Shown: piece by piece, positions 1-7,238 of the stretch
Layout: every line of letters starts with the position of its first letter
How positions within the stretch are numbered: position 1 is the stretch's first letter
NCBI GenBank assembly: GCA_937983105.1
Contig: CALKAM010000045.1
Coordinates: forward strand, 3,604-67,603
DNA length: 64,000 nt
From: Planifilum sp021793745
GTDB lineage: Bacteria; Bacillota; Bacilli; Thermoactinomycetales; DSM-44946
Direction of reading: 5' to 3'
Made by a program: the position numbers and the translations under genes
The notes under the pieces: model-generated
Database searches by the model: none
Told to the model about the DNA's origin: nothing
The model's input: only the letters and a program-made list of their open reading frames with translations

Positions 1-1
1 T

Positions 2-61
2 CCATTGACGCCGGAGATGCGGCGGGCCCTCGAAGGCTTGTTGGTGACCGCTGATGAATAA
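2..61 (+). CDS. C-terminal end of an unidentified protein (partial)
   Basis: An open frame enters from the left edge and ends at a TAA at 59-61, giving a 19-residue tail ending VTADE. It is followed by a strong hairpin, as expected for a gene end. Too little remains to identify the protein. Whether it is really coding cannot be decided from this window. Confidence 0.4.
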   Translation, partial: PLTPEMRRALEGLLVTADE

Positions 62-80
62 AGGGGGATGAAACGCCGAA

Positions 81-112
81 GCGGGAGCCTTTCGTCGACC
101 GAAGGGCTCCCG
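81..112. terminator. Hairpin between convergent genes
   Basis: Nine-base arms GCGGGAGCC and GGCTCCCGC, continued by TTCG/CGAA, form a long stem between the plus-strand gene end at 61 and the minus-strand acetyltransferase end at 121. There is no clear T-run on either side, so termination strength is uncertain. Confidence 0.5.
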
Positions 113-120
113 CCTCTTGA

Positions 121-627
121 TCAGCCAACATCCAAAACCATCAGTTCCTGATCCACGTATAAAGACCCGATTTTCAGCGATTTGGGCTCCTTGCCCCAGG
201 TCCAAAATCCGAGGGATGCATACAGCCCCTTGGCGGCCCCATTGGAGGAAACCACCCGGAGGGTAATCAGCTCCAATCCCTCCATCCCTTTGGCGCGGCT
301 CACCGCCTCCGCCAGCAGCGCCTTCCCCACCCCCTTGCCGCGGCACTCGGGACGGCAATACATCCCCCAAATCACTCCTTTGTGCCTCTTCTTCACGCCG
401 GTCTCCCGGTAAAAGCCCACCATGCCCATCAACCGCCCCTCCGCATCAAAGGCCCCCAGGATAAAGGCGTCGGGGGAGGGCTTCAGCCTTTCAGCCATCT
501 CCTCGATGGAAAGGTTCATCGCTTCCTCATAGGACTGGCCAAAGGCATCGGGGTGGTCTCGAAGCGCTTTGAGGCGCAGCTCCCGGAAAGACGCGGCATC
601 TTCCGGGTTCAACGGCCGTATCCGCAT
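121..627 (-). CDS. GNAT family N-acetyltransferase
   Basis: A 168-residue single-domain GNAT enzyme expected to transfer an acetyl group from acetyl-CoA to an unknown amine. The acetyl-CoA pyrophosphate loop is visible as RGKGVG at residues 96-101, followed by the usual helix and the C-terminal NGAAKGLYASLGF segment. The ATG at 627 is chosen because GGAGGAG lies about 7 bases upstream; longer readings lack a site. It is clearly paralogous to the acetyltransferase at 35129-35647 (shared GMVGF, the IWGMY..RP stretch and LYA..GF). The substrate cannot be told from sequence; a RimI-like protein target or a small molecule are both possible. Confidence 0.88.
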   Translation of the reverse strand: MRIRPLNPEDAASFRELRLKALRDHPDAFGQSYEEAMNLSIEEMAERLKPSPDAFILGAFDAEGRLMGMVGFYRETGVKKRHKGVIWGMYCRPECRGKGVGKALLAEAVSRAKGMEGLELITLRVVSSNGAAKGLYASLGFWTWGKEPKSLKIGSLYVDQELMVLDVG

Positions 628-654
628 CCTCTTCTCCTCCACACTGCGAGGTAA

Positions 655-676
655 CAAAAAAGGGGCGAAAGCCCCG
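655..676 (-). terminator. Rho-independent terminator after ilvE
   Basis: On the minus strand GGGGC, loop TTTC, GCCCC is followed by a run of six T. It lies between the end of ilvE (762) and the next minus-strand gene (start 627), so it should end the ilvE transcript. Confidence 0.8.
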
Positions 677-761
677 AACATCCAAACCGTCAATCCGCGC
701 TCCGCCGGGGCTTGTCAGGGCTCCAGCGAAGGCCCCTTCACCCCGGCGGGATACCGCCCTC

Positions 762-1679
762 TCATCCCGTCTTCGAAGCGGTGCTCACCTCCGGATACAC
801 CTGCACGCCGTCCACCCGGACCAACTTCCGAAACGCCTCCAACAGATGGCGGGTGATCGGGCCCGGCTTGCCGGTACCGATCCGGCGACCGTCCACCTCG
901 ACGACGGCGATCACTTCGGCAGCCGTCCCCGTGAGGAACGCCTCATCGGCGATATACACATCGTGGCGGGTGAAGGGCTCTTCCTTGACCGGATATCCCA
1001 GTTGGTCGGCCAAGTCCATGATCGCTTTCCGCGTGATGCCCTCCAGGGCCCCCACGTAACCGGGAGGCGTGTACAGGACACCCTTTTTGACGATGAAGAT
1101 GTTATCCCCGGACCCTTCGGCCACATATCCGTGCTCATTCAGCATCAGGGCTTCTCCTACGCCGGCCCGGGTTGCTTCAATCTTCACGAGAACGTTGTTC
1201 AGATAATTCAAAGATTTAATCTTTGGATTGAGGGCGTCCGGGATATTGCGCCGAGTTGGAACGGTCACGATAGGCAACCCGTTATCATACAACTCCTGGG
1301 GAAAGAGGCGGACCTGGTCGACGATGATGATCACCTGAGGGTTGGAGCAACTCGCCGGGTCCAGCGACAGGGATCCCGCTCCGCGGGAGACGACCAAACG
1401 GATATACGCATCCCGCAGGCCGTTTTTGCGAACCGCATCGACGACGGCCTGCTGCATCTCTTCCATCGTCATGGGAATCTCCAGCATGATCGATTTGGCC
1501 GAATCGTACAAGCGCTCCAGGTGTTCCTTCAGACGAAAAACGTTTCCGTCATAGACCCGAATCCCTTCAAACACCCCGTCACCATAGAGAAAACCGTGGT
1601 CGAAAACGGATACCTTCGCCTCGTCCTTGCGAAAATACGCTCCGTTGATGTACACCCACCGCTCGTCTCTCTCTTCCAT
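762..1679 (-). CDS. ilvE: Branched-chain amino acid aminotransferase (class IV PLP)
   Basis: Catalyses the reversible transamination of leucine, isoleucine and valine with 2-oxoglutarate. The 305-residue protein has the fold-type IV marks: FDHGFLYGDGVFEG near residues 26-39, the likely PLP lysine K155 in IKSLNYL, the glutamate in VAEGSGDNIF (188) and GITR at 214-217. Length and motifs fit IlvE; D-amino-acid aminotransferase is the nearest alternative, but the KSLNYLNN context and riboswitch favour IlvE. The ATG at 1679 has GGAGGG 10 bases upstream. The gene stands alone as a single transcription unit behind a consensus promoter and a structured leader that ends in an attenuator-like terminator, so its control is probably transcriptional attenuation by the leader. 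Confidence 0.93.
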   Translation of the reverse strand: MEERDERWVYINGAYFRKDEAKVSVFDHGFLYGDGVFEGIRVYDGNVFRLKEHLERLYDSAKSIMLEIPMTMEEMQQAVVDAVRKNGLRDAYIRLVVSRGAGSLSLDPASCSNPQVIIIVDQVRLFPQELYDNGLPIVTVPTRRNIPDALNPKIKSLNYLNNVLVKIEATRAGVGEALMLNEHGYVAEGSGDNIFIVKKGVLYTPPGYVGALEGITRKAIMDLADQLGYPVKEEPFTRHDVYIADEAFLTGTAAEVIAVVEVDGRRIGTGKPGPITRHLLEAFRKLVRVDGVQVYPEVSTASKTG

Positions 1680-1708
1680 TGGTCAGCACTCCCTCCGAAA
1701 AAGTACAA

Positions 1709-1880
1709 AAAATGATAAAAGCCTCTTCCGCGCAAATTCCGACCAAAGTCAGAACCTGCCGCACGAGGCTTTTTTCCCCACGGTGTACACCGATCACGGT
1801 GTTGATACCGCTCGGACCAGTCCTTCGCCGCCGGCGAAGCGGAACCCTAGGTATCCTCCTGACTCTCAAAATCATTCCAA
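1709..1880 (-). ncRNA. ykkC-class riboswitch, probably the ppGpp (2a) subtype, with terminator
   Basis: The leader of ilvE carries the two signature blocks of the ykkC class, CTAGGGTTCCG at 1850-1840 and CTGGTCCGAG at 1820-1811, followed by ACACCGTGGGG and a run of A. It is followed by a hairpin (GCCTC at 1769-1765 pairing with GAGGC at 1725-1721, with a perfect inner stem TTCTGAC/GTCGGAA) and T-runs, the layout of an ON-switch attenuator. In this class guanidine-I, PRPP and ppGpp subtypes share the core; association with branched-chain amino acid genes is the known habit of the ppGpp subtype. The subtype is inferred from context only. The 5' boundary is approximate. Confidence 0.82.
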
Positions 1881-1897
1881 TATTTTATTTATCGAAC

Positions 1898-1926
1898 ATT
1901 ATAGTCCCGTCACAGGGAAATGTCAA
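1898..1926 (-). promoter_or_regulatory. Sigma-A promoter of ilvE
   Basis: On the minus strand TTGACA (1926-1921), a 17-base spacer and TATAAT (1903-1898) form a perfect consensus vegetative promoter. It overlaps the 3' end of pheA and starts the riboswitch leader. Confidence 0.85.
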
Positions 1927-2807
1927 CGCACCGCCGATTTCTCCCCCTTCAACAGGCGGTAACAGGGGAAAGAGCCCAGCCGGCGCACATGACAGCCCAG
2001 GGCTTCGATTTCGGCGACCGCTCCGGCCAGCAACACGGGATCCCACTCTTTCTCCACATCGATAAAAAAATGATAGCTCCCCAGCCCTTTTTTGGTGGGT
2101 CGGGATTCGATGCGGCACAAGTTGAGCTGGCGCCAGGCAAAGGCGGAAAGAACCTGGTGCAGGGCCCCCGGATAGTCGGAGGGCAGCGTGACCAAAAGGC
2201 TCGTTTTGTGCATCTCCGGGTCCTTGGCCCTTTGGGAGAGGGGTTGTTTGCCCACGACGATAAAACGGGTGAAATTGTTCGGGTGATCCTGCACGTCCTC
2301 CGCCAACACCTGAAGGCCGTACAATTCCCCTGCCGTGCGGGTGCCGATGGCCACCCACGGCTCATCGAAGCGGTTTTTGACCTGCCGGGCCGCCTCCGCC
2401 GTGCTGTCGGCAAAGGCCACATCGGCATCGGGAAGATGCTTCCGCAGATACAGACGGCACTGGGCCACCGCCTGGGGATGGGAAAGGATCCGGGTCCAGG
2501 CCGCCGGCGGATTTTTCGCCTGGAGGGGGTGAACCAGCAGACACTGCGCAATCGGATATACCAGCTCCCCGACGATCAACACGTCCACCTGGTGGATCAA
2601 CCAATCGAGGGTGATGGCCACCGATCCCTCGATGGCATTTTCCACCGGTACGACGCCATACTGGCATTCCCCGGCATCCACGGCATCCAGGACGTCGGGA
2701 ATCGACGGATACTCCACCAGTTCCAGATCATCATCTTGGATAAAAGCGCGTGTCGCCTCATGGGTGAATGTCCCTGCCGGTCCCAGATATGCAACCGTTC
2801 TGTTCAT
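1923..2807 (-). CDS. pheA: Prephenate dehydratase
   Basis: Converts prephenate to phenylpyruvate in phenylalanine synthesis. The 294-residue protein has the catalytic part (GPAGTFTHEA at 9-18, PVENA at 54-58, HPQA at 110-113, and T180-R181-F182 of the catalytic TRF motif) followed by a regulatory ACT domain with the ESRP motif at 234-237, which binds phenylalanine in the family. There is no chorismate mutase domain, as usual in Bacillales. Start ATG at 2807 has AAGGAG 7 bases upstream. The start overlaps the thrB stop in an ATGA junction, so it is translationally coupled as last gene of pheB-thrC-thrB-pheA. Confidence 0.96.
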   Translation of the reverse strand: MNRTVAYLGPAGTFTHEATRAFIQDDDLELVEYPSIPDVLDAVDAGECQYGVVPVENAIEGSVAITLDWLIHQVDVLIVGELVYPIAQCLLVHPLQAKNPPAAWTRILSHPQAVAQCRLYLRKHLPDADVAFADSTAEAARQVKNRFDEPWVAIGTRTAGELYGLQVLAEDVQDHPNNFTRFIVVGKQPLSQRAKDPEMHKTSLLVTLPSDYPGALHQVLSAFAWRQLNLCRIESRPTKKGLGSYHFFIDVEKEWDPVLLAGAVAEIEALGCHVRRLGSFPCYRLLKGEKSAVR

Positions 2808-3760
2808 CTTTCAGCTCCTTCGGTGTTTCCCACGAATTTACTACGACCCCATCCAATTGTCAAGCGTACAGATGCCCCCTGCGCGCAGGGAAGGAGGGAC
2901 AGGACCCGGACTGAGATGCCGTGCCGGGAAAAGACTTGCTTCATAAAGCGGCCCACCCGTTCCGGTTCCCGGGTGAAGGCGATCACCGTCGGACCGGCGC
3001 CGCTCAAGGCGACCCCCAGCGCCCCGTGCCGCCGGGCGTTCGCCAGTACCTCTTCCATGCCGGGAACCAACGACAACCGGTAGGGCTGATGAAACCAGTC
3101 CTCCATCGCCACCTCCAACAGCTCCCACCTGCCGGTCAGCAGCGCCGCCGTCAGGAGATTGGCCCGGCTGCTCGCCAATACCGCCCGGGAATGGGGAAGG
3201 TTTTGCGGGAGCACGTCCCTGGCCCGCTCCGTAGAAAGGGAAAAGGAGGGAATCGCCGTCACCACATGCAGGGGCGGCGGGGAACTTTGAACATAATGGA
3301 GGCGCTGGCCGTCCCAGGAACAGACCACCACACCCCCCAAGAGGGAGGCGGCGGCGTTATCCGGATGTCCCTCCCGGTTCGTCGCCTGGAGCAGCAGCTC
3401 CTCCCGTTTCCAGGGACAGCCCAACAGTTGGTTGGCCGCCATCAGGCCGCCGACAACGGCTGCAGCGCTGGAACCCAACCCCCGCATCAACGGGATATCG
3501 CTCTCCATTTCCAGCCGAAAGGGGGGCATTTCCCTCCCCGCCCTGCGAAAGGCTTCGCGCATAACCCGGATGACCAGATTTCGATCGTCGGCGGGAATGC
3601 CCTTCCACTGCTCCCCCCGGAGAACAACCTCCTTCCGCTCCTGGGGTGAAAAGCGGAGGTGCAGAAAGAGATTTAATGCCATCCCCAAAGAATCGAAGCC
3701 GGGTCCCAGGTTGGCTGTGCTGGCAGGCACCACCACTTCAAACTCATCAAAGGCCCTCAT
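2804..3760 (-). CDS. thrB: Homoserine kinase
   Basis: Phosphorylates homoserine to O-phosphohomoserine, the substrate of the neighbouring ThrC. The 318-residue GHMP kinase begins with the typical PASTANLGPGFDSLG block (residues 12-26) and has the ATP-binding GLGSSAAA loop near 94-101. The C-terminal LSGAGPT block of the family is also present. The ATG at 3760 is chosen because it starts right before the conserved N-terminus; the reading frame is open further upstream but inside thrC. It overlaps the end of thrC by 14 bases, pointing to coupled translation. Confidence 0.94.
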   Translation of the reverse strand: MRAFDEFEVVVPASTANLGPGFDSLGMALNLFLHLRFSPQERKEVVLRGEQWKGIPADDRNLVIRVMREAFRRAGREMPPFRLEMESDIPLMRGLGSSAAAVVGGLMAANQLLGCPWKREELLLQATNREGHPDNAAASLLGGVVVCSWDGQRLHYVQSSPPPLHVVTAIPSFSLSTERARDVLPQNLPHSRAVLASSRANLLTAALLTGRWELLEVAMEDWFHQPYRLSLVPGMEEVLANARRHGALGVALSGAGPTVIAFTREPERVGRFMKQVFSRHGISVRVLSLLPCAQGASVRLTIGWGRSKFVGNTEGAER

Positions 3761-4826
3761 GATTGACGCCTCTTTCCGAAATGGCCTGAAAAACAGTCTC
3801 GGGATCACAAGGGACAACCCGGGGTTTCACGGTGACGGCCTCCAGGGCGGTGGTGGGATCCTTCAAACCGTTGCCGGTCAAAACGGCCACCACCCGGGTG
3901 CCGGGCGAAAGCTCCCCCTTCTCCCGCATTTTGATTACCCCGGCGAGGGACGCGGCGGAGGCCGGCTCGGCGAATACCCCCTCTGCCTCGGCCAATCGTC
4001 GATAAGTCTTTAAAATCTCTTCGTCCGAGACGCTGTCGATCCATCCACCCGACTCCCGCTGCGCCCGAACCGCCAGTTCCCAGCTGGCCGGGTTCCCGAT
4101 GCGAATGGCTGTGGCGACGGTCTCCGGATCGGATATCGGCTCGCCCCGCACCAGAGCCGCCGCCCCTTCCGCTTCAAACCCCCACATTTTCGGCAGCCGT
4201 CGGATCACTCCCGCCTCATGGTATTCGACGAATCCCTTCCAGTAGGCCGAGATGTTCCCGGCATTCCCGACGGGAATGGCCAGCACCTCCGGCGCCTCCC
4301 CCAGCTGATCGCACACCTCAAAGGCAGCGGTTTTTTGTCCCTCCAGCCGGTACGGGTTGACCGAGTTGACCAGGGTGATGGGATATCGCTCGCAGATCGA
4401 GCGGACGATATCCAGGGCCTGGTCGAAATTCCCCTGAACAGCCAAAACTTCAGCTCCGTGCATGATCGCCTGGGACAGCTTGCCCACTGCAATATGGCCG
4501 TCCGGGACCAGGACGATGGCGCGAAGACCGGCTCTCGCGGCGTAAGCGGCGGCCGAAGCGGACGTATTCCCCGTCGACGCGCAGATGACCGCCTCGCTTC
4601 CCTCCTCCACCGCCTTGGCGATCGCCAGCACCATGCCGCGGTCCTTGAAGGAGCCCGTCGGGTTGGCCCCTTCCACTTTCAGATACAGATCGATATCCAG
4701 CTCCTCCGAAAGGGTCTCCGCCCGGACAAGGGGGGTGTTGCCCTCCCGGAGGGAGAGGAGCGGCGTCCGTTCCGTAAGCGGCAGATGATCTCGATAATGT
4801 GCCAAGATTCCCTTCCACATGGCCAT
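3747..4826 (-). CDS. thrC: Threonine synthase
   Basis: PLP-dependent enzyme turning O-phosphohomoserine into threonine. The protein (359 residues) has LREGNTPL near residues 27-34, the PLP lysine K61 in GSFKDRG, and the CASTGNTSASAAA phosphate-binding block. The size fits the short Bacillus-type ThrC. Two ATG codons, 4826 and 4820, follow GAGGAGG; the second gives the usual family start MWKG and spacing of 10, so the true start may be 4820. Homoserine dehydrogenase, which normally precedes thrC in Bacillus, is not in this operon. Confidence 0.95.
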   Translation of the reverse strand: MAMWKGILAHYRDHLPLTERTPLLSLREGNTPLVRAETLSEELDIDLYLKVEGANPTGSFKDRGMVLAIAKAVEEGSEAVICASTGNTSASAAAYAARAGLRAIVLVPDGHIAVGKLSQAIMHGAEVLAVQGNFDQALDIVRSICERYPITLVNSVNPYRLEGQKTAAFEVCDQLGEAPEVLAIPVGNAGNISAYWKGFVEYHEAGVIRRLPKMWGFEAEGAAALVRGEPISDPETVATAIRIGNPASWELAVRAQRESGGWIDSVSDEEILKTYRRLAEAEGVFAEPASAASLAGVIKMREKGELSPGTRVVAVLTGNGLKDPTTALEAVTVKPRVVPCDPETVFQAISERGVNHEGL

Positions 4827-4868
4827 GGTTCCTCCTCACTCCCGTGATGCATCCTCGAAACGCTTTTT

Positions 4869-5318
4869 TTATTCACCGGATCCGACCAAGATCGCCGACC
4901 GGACCCCCGAAATCTCCTGGAGCCCGTCGGTAATCTCCATCACTTTATATGTCACCTGGGCCGTGTCCACAGAAAGGGCCACGTTGGCCACTCCCTGCAG
5001 CGGAATGGTTTGGTGAATTGTCAACACATTGCAGCCCAAGGAAGCCAGATACCCCAGGACGTTGGACAGGACACCGGATCGATGCTCCAGCATCAGAGAA
5101 AGGGTGATAATCTTTTCCTTCATCATGGCGTTGAAGGGAAAGACGCTATCCCGGTATTTGTAAAAAGAACTGCGACTGAGCCCCACCCGTTCCACCGCCT
5201 CTTGAACGGTGTGCACTTCTTTGGTCTCCAACAGCCTTTTGGCTTCAATCGTCTTCTGAATCGCTTCGGGCAAAACGTCGGCCCGCACAAGATAAAAGGG
5301 ATCTTCCGGGTGTGCCAT
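4869..5318 (-). CDS. pheB: ACT domain-containing protein PheB
   Basis: A 149-residue protein of the PheB family, found beside pheA in Bacillales. Its N-terminal half has a helix-turn-helix-like stretch (VQEAVERVGLSRSSFYKYRD), and its C-terminal half from about residue 70 is an ACT domain (ITLSLMLEHRSGVLSNVL), which usually binds an amino acid. Its exact role is unsettled; an amino-acid-sensing accessory or regulatory role for this threonine/phenylalanine operon is inference. It is first in the operon, directly behind a good promoter. Confidence 0.88.
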   Translation of the reverse strand: MAHPEDPFYLVRADVLPEAIQKTIEAKRLLETKEVHTVQEAVERVGLSRSSFYKYRDSVFPFNAMMKEKIITLSLMLEHRSGVLSNVLGYLASLGCNVLTIHQTIPLQGVANVALSVDTAQVTYKVMEITDGLQEISGVRSAILVGSGE

Positions 5319-5341
5319 GGTTATCCCTCCACCAAAGACAA

Positions 5342-5370
5342 TTGTCTTTCTTTAATAGACACATTATAAA
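5342..5370 (+). promoter_or_regulatory. Promoter toward the Asp23-family gene
   Basis: TTGTCT (5342-5347), a 17-base spacer and TATAAA (5365-5370) point rightward to the gene at 5456. It shares its -10 bases with the divergent pheB promoter. Confidence 0.55.
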
Positions 5371-5391
5371 CCCCCTCGCTCCGCGCATCAA
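5363..5391 (-). promoter_or_regulatory. Promoter of the pheB-thrC-thrB-pheA operon
   Basis: On the minus strand TTGATG (5391-5386), 17 bases, and a perfect TATAAT (5368-5363) lie about 45 bases before the pheB start codon. An inverted repeat CCCCTC/GAGGGG (5372-5396) spans the -35 element and the spacer. Confidence 0.7.
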
Positions 5392-5455
5392 GAGGGGTTT
5401 TGTCATCCCGCCGGAGGGAATGAAAATCATGACACCAAACGGGAGGGATGGTTGC

Positions 5456-5854
5456 ATGACGGATCAAAAACCGAAGGGCGGGCTTCGCTTTTCGACGGAA
5501 GTGCTGGAGACGATCGCCGGAATCGCCGCCAACGAAGTGGATGGAATCCTGGCCATGAGCGGCGGCATCGTCGAGGGATTTACGGAACGGCTGGGAAGAA
5601 AAAACCTGACGAAGGGCGTCACCGTCGAGATGGGGGAGACGGAAGTAGCCGTCGATCTCAAGGTGGTGGTCCAATACGGCCGCAACGTTCCGGAAATCTA
5701 TAAACAGGTGGTGGAAAACGTCGAAAGAGCCATCACCAACATGACCGGCCTGACGGTGACGGAGGTCAACATGTATGTGGAGGGGGTCGGTTTCCCCGAT
5801 GAAAATGCGCCCCGGGAAAAAGACGCCGAAAAAGACGTTACACGGGTTCGCTGA
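5456..5854 (+). CDS. Asp23/Gls24 family envelope stress response protein
   Basis: A 132-residue protein of the Asp23/Gls24 family (YqhY/YloU-like), whose members are cytoplasmic or membrane-tethered and tied to envelope or fatty-acid homeostasis in Firmicutes. Recognisable parts are LRFSTEVLETIAGIAANEVDG near the start and the NVPEIYKQVVENVERAI and VTEVNMYVEGV segments near the end. The ATG at 5456 is used because GGGAGG lies 9 bases before it; an upstream ATG at 5430 is less well spaced. It is alone and followed by a strong terminator. The exact paralogue cannot be assigned here. Confidence 0.9.
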   Translation: MTDQKPKGGLRFSTEVLETIAGIAANEVDGILAMSGGIVEGFTERLGRKNLTKGVTVEMGETEVAVDLKVVVQYGRNVPEIYKQVVENVERAITNMTGLTVTEVNMYVEGVGFPDENAPREKDAEKDVTRVR

Positions 5855-6259
5855 CCGGGTCTCCCCGCCGAAACCTTGATCACGGAGAATGTTTTCACGA
5901 GATTTGTCAACTCCCGAGCGGATACGTCATGCAGCTTCGTCGCCTCTATCTCAGCCGCTCCAAAAAAACCGGTTCCCTGCATGTTGAGGGAACCGGTTTA
6001 TATCTGACGTACAACAACCGGAACATGAAACATCGATGGAGCCAGCTGCCGTGAATTGCCCCCCCGGATGATGCTGATCTCCTCTTCGGTATTTCGCATT
6101 TTCAGGGACGCATTGTGCCTTCCTGATCCGGCAGAGCGTATGGGGGATGCGACATCCCGGCGGACATGAAAATAAGGGGTTTCAAAGGGTGCCGCCATCA
6201 GGCTCGATGGGTATGCGCGGCCAGCCAATCGAATTTCCCCGCAAATGCTCATCCCCTCG
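5855..6259. other. Intergenic stretch without a supported gene
   Basis: Apart from the terminator at 5962-6000, nothing is convincing here. An 84-codon minus-strand frame (5998-6252) has no recognisable family, and its only purine-rich site abuts the ATG with no spacing, so I do not call it. Confidence 0.5.
5962..6000. terminator. Terminator after the Asp23-family gene
   Basis: Ten-base arms CCGGTTCCCT and AGGGAACCGG with an 8-base loop, preceded by seven A and followed by TTTA. It can work in both directions. Confidence 0.75.
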
Positions 6260-6823
6260 TTATACCAGCCACTCTTCTTGCAGACGAAAGAGCAGGCAGT
6301 CCCGAACGGACTCCAGGTCGGGTCGATTCCGCCAAAGGGTGAACAAGAGGAAGCGGTCAGGCCCGTTCAACGCTCTGCCCATAAACAGCGCAGCCATGTC
6401 TCCGTCAAGGTTTTCAGCCGTATGCCGATCGGATGGTGGTTCCCCTATAAAGGAGTCGACCCGTTCCGGAGGGATGTCACTTACGCTGATCCATCGGCTG
6501 GACAAAGCCCGGCGGAGGGCTCCCCTTTCTCCGGAAAGGGGCGGGACGGCCTCCAGCAAGGTGACGGAAAGGCGTTCATAGGTCTGTTCCTGTTTGATCC
6601 CGTGAAAAATGGAGTCGTGCACCTGGGACATGAAGGCATCATAGGAGGTGAAATCGCGCCACAGGGCAAGAATACCCGCTTGAGTGGGGTGACGGACATT
6701 CCACCCGCCCCACTGCCCGAATAATCCCTCCACATCCCTGATGGCCTTCCAGGCGCATTGCGCGTGGGAAAAGGCCTTTTTCCGGTTTTCGGGCACCTGG
6801 CATTCGATCCACTTAATCAACAT
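6260..6823 (-). CDS. YdbC-like protein (DUF4937 family)
   Basis: A 187-residue protein beginning MLIKWIECQVPE, which matches what I recall of the Bacillus YdbC/DUF4937 family. The N-terminal 90 residues look like a ferredoxin-like antibiotic-monooxygenase-type fold (GQWGGWN, then ALWRDFTSYDAFM), here followed by a second similar unit. Function is unknown in the family. The ATG at 6823 follows a long purine run with GAGGAG. A palindrome shared with the divergent phosphatase gene lies about 70 bases upstream (6895-6913). Confidence 0.72.
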   Translation of the reverse strand: MLIKWIECQVPENRKKAFSHAQCAWKAIRDVEGLFGQWGGWNVRHPTQAGILALWRDFTSYDAFMSQVHDSIFHGIKQEQTYERLSVTLLEAVPPLSGERGALRRALSSRWISVSDIPPERVDSFIGEPPSDRHTAENLDGDMAALFMGRALNGPDRFLLFTLWRNRPDLESVRDCLLFRLQEEWLV

Positions 6824-6894
6824 CTTTTTCCTCTTCTCCTCTTTTCGTCTGCGTTGTTGACGCCTTCTCTGCAACCTCTCCCTACGCCGACATC

Positions 6895-6913
6895 AAAAAC
6901 GGACATTTTGTCC
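6895..6913. promoter_or_regulatory. Palindrome GGACATTTTGTCC, copy 1
   Basis: GGACA-TTT-TGTCC within AAAAACGGACATTTTGTCC. It lies about 70 bases upstream of the ydbC-like start and matches 18 consecutive bases of the copy at 7140. Operator-like by position; the regulator is unknown. Confidence 0.5.
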
Positions 6914-7139
6914 CACTGACAAGATCCGTGCCAAGAGCTCTGTAGCATGAAGTCGGTAGAAAGGGGTGCCGCTGGGTGCCATTTCCCTGTAGGCCCGAGC
7001 GGTACACCCCTTTTCGCATCGAATGGAAATGGTTTTCACGACGTTTCCATAAAGTCGGCGCGCATTTTCCGCCTCGATCATGCGGCAGGTGCCCTCCCGC
7101 GGAAAACCGGTCCCTTCCGTCACTTTGTCCAACAACCTG

Positions 7140-7162
7140 AAAACGGACATTTTGTCCGTTTT
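7140..7162. promoter_or_regulatory. Palindrome AAAACGGACA-N3-TGTCCGTTTT, copy 2
   Basis: A perfect 23-base palindrome with ten-base arms about 77 bases upstream of the phosphatase ATG. It could be an operator or the stem of a terminator-like hairpin (it ends in five T on the plus strand). Confidence 0.55.
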
Positions 7163-7238
7163 TCCCCTTTTGCCAGGCCCCCCTTCCGTTGTGCTATCAT
7201 AATGAACGTGAACATCACAGAGGAAAGGATGCCGGCTG

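Larger units (their letters stand above)
6824..7238. other. Divergent intergenic region with palindromes and a long hairpin
   Basis: This stretch separates the ydbC-like gene from the phosphatase gene. It holds two copies of a GGACATTTTGTCC palindrome and a long hairpin at 6960-7014 (AAAGGGGTG-CCGCT-GGG pairing with CCC-AGCGG-CACCCCTTT). A minus-strand frame of 85 codons (6893-7150) crosses all of this, has no recognised family and is probably chance. Confidence 0.5.

Noticed and set aside
5998..6252. Minus-strand frame of 84 codons
   Set aside because: No family resemblance and no properly spaced ribosome-binding site.
6960..7014. T-box antiterminator, because of GGGTGTACCGC on the minus strand
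   Set aside because: No Stem I, specifier or downstream synthetase or amino-acid gene; the similarity is limited to a few bases.
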